A DNA stretch of 64,000 nt from Gari tellinella (GCA_922989275.2 OV277866.1:53373246-53437245), one strand, 5' to 3'. Counted from the first letter of the stretch, positions 23,893 to 35,564 are shown. Numbers and translations: made by a program. The notes: generated by a model from the sequence alone, not told the origin.

Positions 23893-24102
23893 TATAGTAA
23901 AACCTCATTATTATGACCATTAAAAAGAAGGTTAATTGACTTTATAAACACAGGGGGAGCTTAAAACAAGATGAAAGTAAAACAGAAAGCTCAGAAAACA
24001 GGAGCTTTTTGTTTTACTTTCACCATGTTTTAAGCAGCCACCTACCTTAAACACAAAATAATTGAAATACTTTAGTGGTGGTAATAGAGAGGTTTTACTG
24101 TA
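23893..24102. mobile_element. Family B element
   Basis: TATAGTAAAACCTCATTATT and GAGAGGTTTTACTGTA ends; hairpin GAAAGTAAAACAGAAAGCTC. Confidence 0.8.
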
Positions 24103-24171
24103 CATCTTCTCGAATACAAACATTCTATAAACAATCAAACCCTGTTATTTCAAAACAAGACCCACTGATAG

Positions 24172-24426
24172 CAGGGCTGCCATAAGTTGACATGAAAAAT
24201 CCTAAAATTTTCAAATTTGCATTTTTCAAGTCCGATTTTACGAATCATACCTTTACCCCATAGCCTTTTTCTTGTTTTGTTGACATGCGACTACTTAAAG
24301 CAGGCTGTAAGTAAAGCAGAATGCGTCTTAGGGCGCATTCTGCTTTACTTTCAGCCTGCTTTAAGCTACCATGAACTGGGAAAAAATCCGGAGATTTAGG
24401 AAAAATCCGGAGAAATGGCAGCCCTG
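24172..24426. mobile_element. Family G element (255 bp, hAT-like)
   Basis: CAGGGCTGCCATAAGTTGAC and AGAAATGGCAGCCCTG ends, 6-bp target duplication TGATAG. The core is the family A hairpin (TTAAAGCAGGCTGTAAGTAA). Confidence 0.85.
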
Positions 24427-24433
24427 TGATAGT

Positions 24434-24640
24434 GTTTAACCCATTACTTCATAGATATGCCTTTTGATATCTTGAATTCCTTCTGTCACTGAATAAAGTA
24501 CTTCCACTTTAGTCATGAATTTGCAACATAAATATATCTCTTACATCCTGGCAGTAGTAAGCTTAAATCAGGCTGAAAGTAAAGTGCAGCATGTATAACA
24601 TTCCCAATGGTGTGCTTTGCTTAACTTTCAATTTGCTTTA
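24434..24640. repeat. Family A remnant
   Basis: TTTAACCCATTACTTCATAG and a degenerate hairpin, cut off by family C. Confidence 0.55.
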
Positions 24641-24888
24641 ACTCTTTCCTCCCTGAAACTTTAAATGGACAATGCTAGTTTCAATTTTAGTCTAGTCCAT
24701 TTCTGGCTTTTAAGGGTTGTTTTTGTCCATTTTTGGCCTTATGACAAACAGTGAAGACCCTGATCAGAGGGCTCCTTTCGGAGCCCTCTGATCTGGGTCT
24801 TCACTGTTTGCACAGGACAAGTGTTCTATTCACATGTACACTGTTTGAAAAGGACGCCTATATGCGGGACTAGGGTGCAAAGGGTTAA
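24638..24888. mobile_element. Family C element, reversed
   Basis: TTAACTCTTTCCTCCCTGAA and GGTGCAAAGGGTTAA ends; core GATCAGAGGGCTCC / GGAGCCCTCTGATC. Confidence 0.85.
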
Positions 24889-25052
24889 GCATCAACATGT
24901 AAGGATGCAGGAATTATTCTTCCAGGCTGCTGTAAGCAACAAGCTGGCATCAACTTGAAGCAAACAATAAATATTGAAAACATTGGAGGAAAAGGTCAAA
25001 CTAGTGGCAGTTGAAGGCAGGATGAAGTTAGGCTCTACTATCATCCTGCGTT

Positions 25053-25303
25053 AACCCTTTACCTCATAGAAGCACCTTTTAGGGCATTTAATTTATTCCT
25101 CCGCTGAAGAAAAAATTTCCAACTTACATAGTCATGAATATGTATCATAAGAAACATGTCCTTTATTCTAGAAGATAGTAACCTTAAACAGGCTAGAAGT
25201 AAAGCAGAAAGTGCCTTAAGGCGCATTCTGCTTTACTTTCAACCTGCTTTAAGTGCTAAGCTATCTTCAGCACTAGACTAGAAACATAAGGTAAATGGTT
25301 AAT
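25053..25303. mobile_element. Family A element
   Basis: GTTAACCCTTTACCTCATAG and CATAAGGTAAATGGTTAA ends with a full hairpin. Confidence 0.8.
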
Positions 25304-25427
25304 GGTAGTCAAAATACCAGGGTTTTATTGTAGTCATAACCACATACATTCTGCAATATAATTGTATGTCAGTCTCATTAAAACCAAGTTCCAACGTGAT
25401 ACTCCTGTGTGTAGTTAAACATGTATT

Positions 25428-25588
25428 AATCATTTACACAATAGATGCACCTTTTCATATATTTATTCATTCATTAAAAAAAACCTTTAAACTTTACACA
25501 TTTATGTTTGAAGATGGTAGTTTAAAACAAGCTGAAAGTAAAACAGAATGCTGCTTAAAGAGAATTCTACTTCACTATCAGCCTGCTT
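25428..25588. repeat. Family A remnant abutting family C
   Basis: GTAGTTTAAAACAAGCTGAA hairpin; the right end merges with a family C element. Confidence 0.6.
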
Positions 25589-25838
25589 TAACTCTTTCCT
25601 CCCTGAAACTTGGAATGGACAATTCCAGTTTCCATTTTAGTCTAGTCCATTTCTGACTTTTAAGGGATGTTTTTGTCAATGTTTGGCATTATAACAAACA
25701 GTGAAGACCCTGATCAGAGGGCTCCTTTTGGAGCCCTCTGATCTGGGTCTTCACTGTTTGCACAAGACAAGTGTACTATTCACATGTATACTGTTTGAAA
25801 AAGACGCCAATATGCGGGACTAGGGTTCAAAGGGTTAA
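25588..25838. mobile_element. Family C element, reversed
   Basis: Same ends and length as 24638-24888. Confidence 0.85.
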
Positions 25839-25919
25839 GCAACCATATATGTCTTCAATTCTGGAACAAGCTATGGGGGATGGGTAAGTGAGTACTGCAT
25901 AGGAAAGCACAGCAAGCTG

Positions 25920-26170
25920 TAACCCAATACCCCACAGTCTGTCTCTAATTTTGAAAACAGATGACCTCTTAACGCATGTTGAAAGTAAAGCAGAGTGCGC
26001 CTTAGGGCGCATTCTGCTTTACTTTCAGCTCACATTAAGCTAGTCTCTGCTAGGATATATGAAATATTTCCTATTGTGCATATTCATAAGTGTAGAAAAT
26101 GAGAATATTTTCTTCAGTGGAGAATCAACTTAGAAACATAAAAAGATGTATCTATGGGGTAATGGGTTAA
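25920..26170. mobile_element. Family A element, reversed
   Basis: GTAACCCAATACCCCACAG and CTATGGGGTAATGGGTTAA ends; arms around GCGCCTTAGGGCGC. Confidence 0.8.
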
Positions 26171-26239
26171 TTAAGCCGTCACGTCACGACAGTGAGGAGT
26201 TAATGTATTGGGTTTGGTAGAGCTACAGATTGGTTTAAC

Positions 26240-26492
26240 TTTTAACCCTTTCCCCAATAGAAGCGCCTTTTAGCGCATTCAGTTTATTCTTGCCCTGAAG
26301 AAAATAGTTCCAATTTATACATTCATAAATATGTATAATACAAAATATTTTCTATATTCTAGCAGATGATAGCTTAAAGCAGGCTGAAAGTAAAGCAGAA
26401 TGCGCTTCAAGCGCATTCTGCTTTACTTTCAACCTGCTTTAAGTGGACACCTATATTCAATACTAGAGATATGCTATGTGGGAAAGGGTTAA
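26240..26492. mobile_element. Family A element
   Basis: TTAACCCTTTCCCCAATAGA and CTATGTGGGAAAGGGTTAA ends; core AGAATGCGCTTCAAGCGCAT. Confidence 0.85.
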
Positions 26493-26698
26493 TAAGACTG
26501 ACTACATAAACATATAGGCAAGAGTTAGTATCACAGTATAATAAGTTATACATGATCTGTGCCATGAGAATATACACTGGGAATACATTGCGAACAGTGA
26601 AAACCTAGAATAGCATTTTGTACAGGGAAGTGTTCTATTTGTAGACAACAAGCTGAAGAGGAGGACATTTGGGCCCTTATATGAACTCCTGGTTCTTT

Positions 26699-27048
26699 AA
26701 CCTTTTACTCCATAGATATGCATTTATACACATTTAGTTTATTACTCCACTGAAGGAAGTAGTTGCAATTGATAGTCCAAAAAAAATGTACCACAGGAAT
26801 CATTTTCTAAATTCTAGCAGAAGGTAGTTTAGAGCAGGCTGAAAGTAAAGCAGCACAATTGACAACTTAAAGCAGATTGAAAGTACACATTCTGCTTTAC
26901 TTTCAGTCTGCTTTGAGCTACCATCTGCCAGTGTATAGAAAATTATTTATGATACATATTCATGACTGGATAAAGTGGAACTGTATTCTTTATTTGAGAA
27001 ATAAATTTTAAAGGTCTAAATTAGTGCATCTTTGGAGTAATGGATTAG
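26699..27048. mobile_element. Family A elements, two fused or rearranged copies
   Basis: TTAACCTTTTACTCCATAG at the left, two hairpin starts (26830, 26866), and a right end ATCTTTGGAGTAATGGATTA. Confidence 0.6.
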
Positions 27049-27054
27049 TATTTC

Positions 27055-27096
27055 TGGTTATGTACCACTCTACTAACTGAGCTATCAGGGCCATTT
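27055..27096 (-). repeat. 5' half of a tRNA-like sequence
   Basis: GATAGCTCAGTTAGTAGAGT resembles a tRNA D arm and A box. No B box follows. Confidence 0.4.
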
Positions 27097-27099
27097 AAA

Positions 27100-28030
27100 G
27101 GTCTTGGTTTATCTGGGTCTATAGTGTTTGCAACAAAGTCAATTCAGAGTGTGTTTTATCACTGCACAGTTCATTTCTATCTATCCTTACAGAACTATAT
27201 TACATGAGATTCTCTACGTACAGAAGTCTGAACACTCTATCAAATAACTTGCTATTTTGGAAGCTTTAGTTGTTATTGAAATAGAGGTTTAAGTCACTAT
27301 AACAGTATTTCAGTCATATCACGACTCCAGGAAACAAGTTGCCAGATCAACATTGATCTAAAAATATTAGGTATTGATCTAGAAATTAAAACCCCGACCA
27401 GAATACCAGTTAAAAATATTCTGGATTTTAACCTTTTCAATTTTTGGACTGATGTACAAATACCATGATGGATTTCTCCATCAATCAGAATCACTCAAAA
27501 GGCTACACCTTTAAGCAGTCTTCTATCATGCCAGGCTCTTTTCTGCCAGTTGACCAAGCTGGCATGCCCCAGGACCACATGGGGTTATTTTGGAAGCTGT
27601 TTCATAAAGATATATAAGATACAATAGTATAGCTCACATGTCTTTGCGGCCAATTAACCCTTTAGAATAAAGGGATAAAAAAAACCATACAAACAGATTG
27701 AAAAGCAAGTAAGGTAGACAACGCATACCTATGTATATTAAATAGGGAAAACCCCACATGAAAATGTCTAAAAAAAATTTTTTAAATGAATTACAAGTCA
27801 ATAAGCTTTAAACAATAACAAACTATCAGTGCCTGTGTGGTACATATTGTAATCAGATTGGCTCCTTATGAGAGTAAGTCAACACATATCCCACTGATCT
27901 GAACACAAAATTTGAACCAAGACCACAAAGGTCAAGATCACAATACTGCAATGCAACACTCATTACGGCCCATTAGCAGTGAAACCGTGTGACCCTAACT
28001 GCAGGACTTGATGAAACCTTGATACATATA
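27100..28030. other. No gene recognised
   Basis: AT-rich; the open frame at 27297-27494 has no motif. Confidence 0.4.
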
Positions 28031-28240
28031 TACAGTAAAACCTCGCTATTACGACCACTAAAACGAAGGCTAATTGATTGTATAATAGACAGGTGACAGC
28101 TTAAAGCAAGGTGACAGTGAAACAGAAAGCTCCTAAAGGAGCTTTCTGTTTCACTGTCACCTTGCTTTAAGCGGTCACCTATAGTAAACACCATACTAAT
28201 TAACAAAATTTAGTGGTCGTTATAGAGAGGTTTTACTATA
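28031..28240. mobile_element. Family B element, well preserved
   Basis: TACAGTAAAACCTCGCTATT and GAGAGGTTTTACTATA ends; core arms GAAACAGAAAGCTCC perfect. Confidence 0.88.
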
Positions 28241-28429
28241 CCTACAGAGAGGGTGACATTATATGCCTGCACTACATCTTTGTGGTGTCCTGCACCACCT
28301 CTTTGTGGTTCATAAAAAAACCAATGTTGCATCTAAAAAATATAAAAACATCAAAGAAAAATTCCTAAAACATATTATCCAAAAAATTCTCATCTAAAGA
28401 CTATTTACTATCTATAACTTTCTACATAA

Positions 28430-28630
28430 TACAGTGAAAACCTTCTATTCCACCACAAAATTGTGTTGAGTATTCTAAGCGTTCAAGACTTGTGACTGCT
28501 TAAAGCAAGGCGAAAGAAAAACAAAAAGCTCCTTTAGTACCTGTTTGTTTTACTTTCACTTTGCTTTAAGCTATCACCTGTCTTTAAAGCCACCAATTAG
28601 TCATCTTTCTAATAGAGAGGTTCTACTATA
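28430..28630. mobile_element. Family B element, diverged
   Basis: TACAGTGAAAACCTTCTATT and GAGAGGTTCTACTATA ends. Confidence 0.7.
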
Positions 28631-28787
28631 TATGAGAGAGGTTTACAGGAAAGTTTTTCAACCAATAACCTTCCAACCACAAGAAGCCCTTTGAGTTTGA
28701 TAAGATTTATCAAGGTATCAATCAACATTTCACTAGATTGTGTAAATAGGACTACACTGTCCAATCAACTATGAATATATAATCGAA

Positions 28788-28974
28788 CTTCGATATCTTG
28801 AACTCGGTTAAGTCCAACATACCCGTATTTCAAAGTTAAAACGTGGCTCAGCCACGTTTTAACTTTGAAATAAAGGTATGTTCAACATAACTGAGCATAA
28901 AAGAATGCAGTTCATGTGTCGACAAATCGGATAGTTCGAGTTAGGCGAGTTCGAGATATTGAAGTTCGACTGTA
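28788..28974. mobile_element. Family H palindromic element
   Basis: TCGAACTTCGATATCTTGAA and GATATTGAAGTTCGACTGTA ends; core AAAGTTAAAACGTGGCTCAG with its complement. Confidence 0.8.
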
Positions 28975-29114
28975 TGTCTATGATTGTCATAAGACTAAAG
29001 CTATTGCTATGAAGGTCTATATAATCACATACAGTTCAACCGTGATAACTAACATATCTGTAGTTCTTCAGTTGAACTTCCATAAATCAGTCTCATTTTA
29101 ATCAAACATACCCA

Positions 29115-29323
29115 TACAGTAGAACCTCTCTATTACGGCCACTAAAATGAAGGCTAATTGTCCGTATGAAGGGCAGGTGACAGCTTAAAGCAATGTTAAA
29201 GTGAAACAGAAAGCTCCTGTAGGAGCTTTCTGTTTCACTTTCACATTGCTTTAAGCAGTCACCTGTCTTCAACTACTAATATTTGACACAACTTAGTGAT
29301 CGTAATAGAGAGGCTCTACTGTA
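29115..29323. mobile_element. Family B element, well preserved
   Basis: TACAGTAGAACCTCTCTATT and GAGAGGCTCTACTGTA ends: matching changes in both ends. Confidence 0.85.
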
Positions 29324-29346
29324 TTTAAAGTTAAAAGAAGGCTAAC

Positions 29347-29744
29347 CTGAAAAGTTATCCTGTATTTCGGCAATCTCTGATTGAAAAGTTAACCTGTATT
29401 TCTGAAGTCTCGTATTGAAGGGTTAACCAGTATCGCAATAGTCTCTGATTGAAAAGTTAACCTGTGCTTCTATAGTCTCTGATTGAAGGGTTAACCTGTG
29501 CTTCTATAGTCTCTGATTGAAAAATTAACCAGTATCGCAATAGTCTTTGATTGAAAAGTTAACCTGTACTTCTATAGTCTCTGATTGAAAAGTTAACCTG
29601 TACTTCTATAGTCTCTGATTGAAAGGTTAACCTGTACTTCTATAGTCTCTGATTGAAAAGTTAACCTGTGCTTCTATAGTCTCTGATTGAAAAGTTAACC
29701 TGTGCTTCTATAGTCTCTGATTGAAAAGTTAACCTGTGCTTCTA
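29347..29744. repeat. 34-bp minisatellite, about 12 units
   Basis: Units contain GAAAAGTTAACCTGTGCTTC followed by TATAGTCTCTGATT. Variants in the left units (GTATCGCAATAG, GTATTTCTGAAG) give way to near-identical units on the right. Confidence 0.9.
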
Positions 29745-29908
29745 TGCACAAAATTATGACCTGATTCTACATCATTGTTTAAATTGACACCAATTTCTTG
29801 GCAATTTAGAACATAACATACCAGTATGGAATGTAGCAACAGAACAAATGAAAACAAAAAATGTCTACAATAGTTCTGTTAAACATGTATTAAGCAGCAA
29901 TTATTTGA

Positions 29909-30165
29909 CACATTACCCCATAAAGACACCTTTTTACGCCTTTAATTTATTCCTCTACTGAAGAAAATACATGTGTAGTTCCACTTTCTGTAGTAATGAA
30001 TATGTTTCATAAGATATATTTTCTGCATTCTAGAAGATTGTAGCTTAAAGCAAGTTGAAAGTAATAAAGGAGAATGTGCCGTAAGGCACTTTCTGCATTA
30101 CTTTCAACCCGCTTTAAGAGGTGACCTGTCTTCAATACTGAAACAGGCTCTGGGGTAATGGGCTA
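29909..30165. mobile_element. Family A element
   Basis: ACATTACCCCATAAAGAC and CTCTGGGGTAATGGGCTA ends; hairpin with an extra TAA. Confidence 0.75.
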
Positions 30166-30338
30166 TGTCACGGTGATCTCCAAAGACAGGTAGCTCTTTA
30201 GTGTAGGAAAAAATGGGTGGTTCCTGTACTAAAATCTACCTTACAAAAGTGTCTCTGAATACTTTTATTGTGTCTTTAGAATTGTTTTGTTGATATTCTC
30301 CAGTATGAAGCTAAAAATCACAAGAACTTTTCTGTATT

Positions 30339-30585
30339 AAAACCCATTAGCCCTTAGATACGACTATTTACACTTTAAATTTATTTCCCCACTGAAGAAA
30401 ATAGTTCATACTTATACAGTCAAGGACATGAATTTTAAGAAATATTTTCTAGCAGATGATAGCTTAAAGCAGGCTGCAAGTAAAGCAGAATTTGCCTTAA
30501 GGCACAATCTGTTTTACTTTCAACATGCTCGAAGTGGTCACCTGTCTTCAAAACTAGAAACAGGCCAAGGGGTAATGGGTAAATA
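30339..30585. mobile_element. Family A element
   Basis: Diverged left end, hairpin GCTTAAAGCAGGCTGCAAGT, right end AAGGGGTAATGGGTAA. Confidence 0.7.
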
Positions 30586-30644
30586 CTTATCCTGCATTAA
30601 GCTGCTGTCAATGGATATTTTCTTGAATGGTTGCTTAACACAAG

Positions 30645-30894
30645 TTTACCCTTTACTCCACAGAAGCGACTTTTAGCCCATTTGATTTATTCCTCCACTA
30701 AAAAAAGAGATTAATTTTAAACAGTTATGAATGTGCAATATAAGAAATACTTCCTATATTCTAGCAGATTACAGCTTCAGGCAGGTTGAAAGTAAAGCAG
30801 AATATGCCTTAAGGCGCATTCTGCTTTACTTTCAAACTGATTTACGTGGTCATCTGTCTTCAAAACTAGAAACAGGCTATGGAGTAAAGGGTTA
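30645..30894. mobile_element. Family A element
   Basis: TTTACCCTTTACTCCACAG and CTATGGAGTAAAGGGTTAA ends with a full hairpin. Confidence 0.8.
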
Positions 30895-31137
30895 AGACTA
30901 AATGGACACATTAATATGGCACAAACTGATGAAGTTCTGAACTATCAATGACTTTGCTTGTGAACATACAAGTCCTCAACTTTCATTTGAATAAAATTAA
31001 AAAGAAAAGATGAAAATCTGCACAACAAAAATGTTTAAAGAACTCTACAATAATATAGTGGCACATCATTATGAACGGGGAATAATTATAATGAAAACCT
31101 GCAGCCATCACTCAATGAGGAAACATGGAGATCTGTT

Positions 31138-31275
31138 ATTAACTCTTTGCATGCTGGATAATATTTTCGTCTATAATTGTCATCTGCTACTGTTCTAAAA
31201 ACAGAATTTTCAAATTTTGTTTTCAAAACAGGATCAGAGAATCAAACAGTTTGGATTCTGATGAGATGCCAGATT
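31138..31275. repeat. Family D-like half element
   Basis: TTAACTCTTTGCATGCTGG, then CAAACAGTTTGGATTCTGAT; the right arm is missing. Confidence 0.5.
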
Positions 31276-31490
31276 ACGAAGAAAATCACAATTTCTCCAC
31301 TAGCACACTGAGAGATATAGGTTAGTGCATGACAAATGTTATGCAGAAAGCTCCTGCAGGAACTTTCTGAAGCTCGTAAAGGAGCTTCCTGCAATACTGT
31401 AATGTCATCTTTCTTTGAGAATTTTCAGATTTCCAATTCAACTCCTTTAGAGTGTCTGGTAAATGCTGGTTTTAGTGTGTTCAAAATCCT

Positions 31491-32910
31491 CTATACATTA
31501 ACACTACGTATCTGCTTCACCCCTGGTCTGGGCTTTGGTGGGGTCATAGGCGCCCTGGGCTCCCCATGTGATTGTGTCCTTTTTATGTCTTTTTTGTCAC
31601 TTAAAAGGGGTTTCTTCTGAGTCTCAAATATTCTAGTAAGCCCTGAAACACTAGCACCGCCAGAATCAGGATCATCGTCTATAGACTCTGCAGAGATCTT
31701 TCGTTCCCCTGCAGTAGGTTTAGGTTTAGGTTTCCTAGCAGCACTGGGCTGACTAACGTTCCTAGCACCTGCTTGCTTAGTTTTTAACTCTGACAAACCA
31801 GGTCTAGCTTTCGGGTTAAATATAGGTTTCTGAACATGTTCCAACTTTGATGTATCACTTTTTGGTTCAGATTTAGTCTTTGTGGCTGAAGGCTTTGATG
31901 GAACTTTTTTACCTGAGTCTGAGCGAGCCTTGGCCACAGCTGGCTTTGGTTTAGTCTTTGGCTCGCTCCTGTGACTGGTTTCCATGGGAACATCAAGATC
32001 AATATCATCTAGTTTTGATAGTTCAGCCTGTATAGAATGTCGTAAGTCTGTTGACGGTTTGACAGGTGGAGGAGGCGGTCTTTGAGGAATTCTTGGAGAA
32101 GGTGAAGGACCTGCCATAGACTTCCTGCCATCAGTTGGATGTAACTCAATGTCCTCCCCACAGTCACTCTCCGGCATGGACACGGGGCGGGGAGGAAGTG
32201 GTCTGTTTCTACGTGCTGTATCTGACTCACTGCGTACCAGACTTATATGAGGAGGGACAGGTGGTACTGCCTGTTTGGTATCAGACGGAGGCTGCTGGTG
32301 AACTCTGAGCTTATCTACCTGACAGTAGTGTTTTGACCTGCGATCTGTTGTACTGATGAGCACAGGGTTAGATATCTCTCTATTCAACTCTCTCTTTTTC
32401 ACTATGTTTTCTACAGGTAGCTCCTCCTCTTTATTCTTACTCTGTTTTGAGCTCTGAGCTCCTGAAGAGTCTGAGCTTTTACTAAAAGATGGCACTTTAA
32501 AGAACGGAGAGAAGCGTGACTTTGTCCCGTCAGTATCCTGTTTCTTTGATGTTGGCAGCTCCACTGCCCTAGCCTGGACAGGGGTCTGTGTAGTTGGCTT
32601 CTCAGGTACTCTAGGAGGAGCCTTGCTGACCTGCCTGTGGTCGGCTACTGGACTGGTCTGAATGTGCTGCTTGGTTTCCCTGTGAGTACTGCCCGTCAAA
32701 AATGGGGCTGATATGGCAAACCCAGTGTTAGCTACTGGGGCTGTGGGTCTTACAGGTCGGTTGATATTTCTGTCAGTATTCGCGTGGTTACGATTTGCAT
32801 CAATATGCGCTCCATTAACCAAACCTGGGTACGGAGGTGGTGCTTCATTGTAAGACTGTTGATCTCTCTTTGGTGGAGGTCTTGAAGGACGCAGGGGGCG
32901 ACTCTGAGGC
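31491..32910 (-). CDS. ADAM terminal exon: proline-rich cytoplasmic tail
   Basis: One base plus 472 codons and a stop. The open frame runs on to 32930, but TTTTACCAG ends at 32911, so the exon begins with the Lys of KPQSRPLRPSRPPPK. The tail has many SH3-ligand-like stretches (RPLPPRP, PRIPQRPPPPPVKP, APPPYPG, TPPKPRPG), abundant Ser/Lys and no predicted fold. Such tails recruit SH3 adaptors and kinases in vertebrate ADAM9, 12, 15 and 19. No clear poly(A) signal was recognised close downstream. Confidence 0.92.
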
Positions 32911-32949
32911 CTGGTAAAATAAGAATACATATATCAGTGATTGAGAATT

Positions 32950-33135
32950 AAATCCTTTACTCTATAGATACGTAGCTATTCTAGCCGATGGTAGCTTAAA
33001 GCAGGCTGAAAGTAAAGTAGAATGAGGCTAAACTGCTATGTTTTCAAGTAAAGCAGAATGAGCCTAAACTGCTATGTTTTCAACCTGCTTTAAGTGATCA
33101 CATATCTTTAAAACGAGAAACATGCTATGGAGTGA
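32950..33135. mobile_element. Family A element with a duplicated hairpin segment
   Basis: AGTAAAGTAGAATGAGGCTA is followed by a second AAGTAAAGCAGAATGAGCCT; both precede the same closing arm. Confidence 0.7.
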
Positions 33136-33141
33136 AGGTTT

Positions 33142-33334
33142 CAGGGCTCCAGATAAGGGGAGTATTTCAAAAACTAAAATCTTTATTTCTGCTTTAAACC
33201 CTATGGCGTCACTACTCATTAGAATCGTCTCGAAGAGACGATTCTAATGAGTAGTGAGCCCATAGGATTTGATGCTAAAATCAGGGAGAAAATGTTGGAT
33301 TTGTGCAGTTTACTCCCTCTTATCTGGAGCCCTG
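33142..33334. mobile_element. Family F element, intact
   Basis: CAGGGCTCCAGATAAGGGGA and TCTTATCTGGAGCCCTG ends; target duplication GGTTT; core GAATCGTCTCGAAGAGACGA. Confidence 0.85.
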
Positions 33335-33427
33335 GGTTTAATACATGTATATGGTATTAAAATCAGGTAATATGAGCGGCAAACAATTTGGATCCAGAAC
33401 AGCTGCTGCATTAGGTGGTGTCTGTTC

Positions 33428-33642
33428 TTAACCCTTAGCCCGCCAAATAAATTGTCGTCTGCTATATTTCTCGTCTGCTTCAAGTTTCAAAGTGCTTCAA
33501 AGTTGCTCAAAAGTTGCTGAAAATGTTGTCCGAGTGTCAAACAGCTTGGATCCGGATGAGACGCCAAGTTACTCAGCGTCTCATCCGCATCCAAGCTCTT
33601 TGCATATGGAGCTATAGTCGTGAGTGGCAGGCTAAGGGTTAA
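33428..33642. mobile_element. Family D element, reversed
   Basis: TTAACCCTTAGCCCGCC and GGCAGGCTAAGGGTTAA ends. Nearly the same sequence as 374-577 in the opposite orientation. Confidence 0.85.
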
Positions 33643-33719
33643 AAACAAACAACTTGCATTATTTCATACTATTTTATCGGTATGTAACACCACAATGAAA
33701 CTATTGACTGTGTGACGGC

Positions 33720-33971
33720 TTAACCCTTTCCCTTATAGAAGCGACTTTTAGCACATTCATTTTATTCATCCGCTGAAGAAAATAGTTCAAAATTATACCG
33801 TAATGAATATGTGTCAAATTTAATACTTTCCTTATTCTAGCAGTTAAAAGCTTAAAGCAGGCTGAAAGTAAAGTAGAATGCGCCTTAGGGCGCATTCTGC
33901 TTTACTTTCAACCTGCTTTAAGTAGTCACATGTCTTCAATACTAGAAACAATGCTACAGGTAAAGGGTTAA
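33720..33971. mobile_element. Family A element
   Basis: TTAACCCTTTCCCTTATAGA and CTACAGGTAAAGGGTTAA ends; perfect core around GCGCCTTAGGGCGC. Confidence 0.85.
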
Positions 33972-34095
33972 AGTAAAGTGACAGTAATTTAGAAGCTTTC
34001 TGCTTTACTGCCAACTTACTTTAAGCTACCACCTGCCGTTTATACAATCAACTAGCCTTTGTTTTAGTGGTCGTAATAGAGATATTTAACTGTAT
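33972..34095. repeat. Family B right part
   Basis: CTTTAAGCTACCACCTGCCG and TTAGTGGTCGTAATAGAGAT; left end missing. Ends close to the ADAM transmembrane exon. Confidence 0.55.
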
Positions 34096-34106
34096 CTGAC
34101 ACTTAC

Positions 34107-34245
34107 TTTTGTTTTTGGCTAACATGGGCATTCCAATAAGCCCGAATGTCATCCCGGAATTTATAGACTCCGAAGGTAATGAAGCCCAACAGGGGTAAAA
34201 TGACGAGGCAGAACACAAGCAGACCAATCAGCAGGCTCTTATCAT
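34107..34245 (-). CDS. ADAM exon: transmembrane helix
   Basis: Two bases, 45 codons and two bases. The hydrophobic run LLIGLLVFCLVILPLLGFIT (then FGVY) is the single membrane pass. It is followed by a basic, charged segment ending VSQKQK, which enters the cytoplasmic tail exon in frame. Confidence 0.93.
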
Positions 34246-34302
34246 CTGAAAATAGTGGCACAACTAATAATCTGTCTGAAGACACAGTCAAAATGTTACA
34301 AC

Positions 34303-34664
34303 TACAGCGCTCCCTCTCTACAACGACACCCAATGGGAGACACAAAATATGTTCGTTGTTCGGAGGGAGTCGTTACAGGGAGGGAATTCGGCTTACATTT
34401 GCAAACAGCTTGAATTCAGATCAGACGCCGCGTAACGCGGCGTCTGATCTGGATTCAAGCTGTTTGTCACTCGTAATTAAGTTTTTTACTCTGAAATGGT
34501 CAAATATGTAACTTTTAGAAAAACAGCAGACGACAATTTTAAGCAGATGATATTGCAGCAATAAAAGCGTTAGACATAATTGTCCAGTTTCGGGAACAGC
34601 GGCAAACGTCGTTGTAAGGAGGGAATCGTTGTTGGGAGAGCAGTTGTAGAGAGGGAGCACTGTA
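34303..34664. mobile_element. Family L element, well preserved
   Basis: TACAGCGCTCCCTCTCTACA and TAGAGAGGGAGCACTGTA ends at TA. Core hairpin AACAGCTTGAATTCAGATCA, then GACGCCGCGTAACGCGGCGT. Confidence 0.8.
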
Positions 34665-34679
34665 CCATTCAAAAGATTA

Positions 34680-34800
34680 CTCAATGACAGTCTTAAACAC
34701 AGGTGGCAGCTTAAAGCAAGAAAAAATCAAACAGCTCCTAAGGGTATTTCAGCTCAACTTTTTTTCTTGCTTTTAGTTGTCACTTGATATAACAGTAAAA
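34680..34800. repeat. Family B-like remnant
   Basis: GGTGGCAGCTTAAAGCAAGA and CTTGCTTTTAGTTGTCACTT. Confidence 0.5.
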
Positions 34801-35157
34801 CAAATCTTCATTTTACTTGTTATCACAGCAGATTTTACTACCAAACTGAACCTATGATATGTGGGTAGAACAGGCCCAAAGAAAACATCATAAAGGCTAC
34901 TCGCAGACTATACCTTGTTCTATCACCATTTCCAAAATTACATGTATTTGTAAAAAAAAAAAATCAATGCTATTAAAATCATAGCATTGCTGAAATTACA
35001 TTAATATTTGAGTTGTTTGACCAAATATGCCACATCAACAGATTGGATGAATTGATTGAGAGATGAAGGAAAATGTATAGAAATTGTTTAGTTCATACGC
35101 TCTGTTCTCTGAATAAGAGTAATGAACAAAGGTGACAGTTTTGCACCTAGAACTCAC

Positions 35158-35344
35158 CATGTTCAGTCATGGGTCCACTGTCAATACTACCTCCAGTGCC
35201 CCCTACATCACATGTGGGTGGTCCAAACCCCTCGTCACAGTGGCAGTTCCCTTTACTGTTACAAACACCTCTCTCAGAGCAGCCGTCAGGACAACTGGCG
35301 AAATTCAGGTGGCTCATCGGGGTACATTTATGGTTCACACAGAT
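35158..35344 (-). CDS. ADAM exon: EGF-like domain and juxtamembrane stalk
   Basis: 62 codons plus one base, with acceptor TTTTTCAG and donor GTGAGT. The EGF-like module has six Cys (CPDGC, GVC, GNCHC, PPTC). The stalk GGTGGSIDSGPMTEH follows; GGSxDSGP is also typical of meltrin-type ADAMs. Confidence 0.95.
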
Positions 35345-35564
35345 CTGAAAAATACAAGCAATCACAGGGCTGCCATTAAAATCATCAGATTTTTATCCTT
35401 GCAGATTCTGCTTTACTTCCAACCCGCTTAAAGTAATCACGCTTGAAAATTAGAAAATTTGAAAAGCTTTAGATTTTTCATAAAAACTTGTGGCAGTCCT
35501 GGAATCATAGTTCTTGTGCAGCTTATAACAGACATTTAAATCTCAATAAATTGAACCAACTTAA

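Noticed and set aside
23364..25656. Open frames containing LKQAESKAECALRRILLYFQ-like peptides
   Set aside because: Translation of the family A hairpin, present in many copies on both strands; not a protein family.
29347..29744. Possible CRISPR-like array
   Set aside because: Contiguous 34-bp tandem units without spacers, in an animal genome.
35122..35431. Overlapping plus-strand open frames of 85 and 99 codons
   Set aside because: They are the opposite strand of the ADAM EGF exon and carry no motif.
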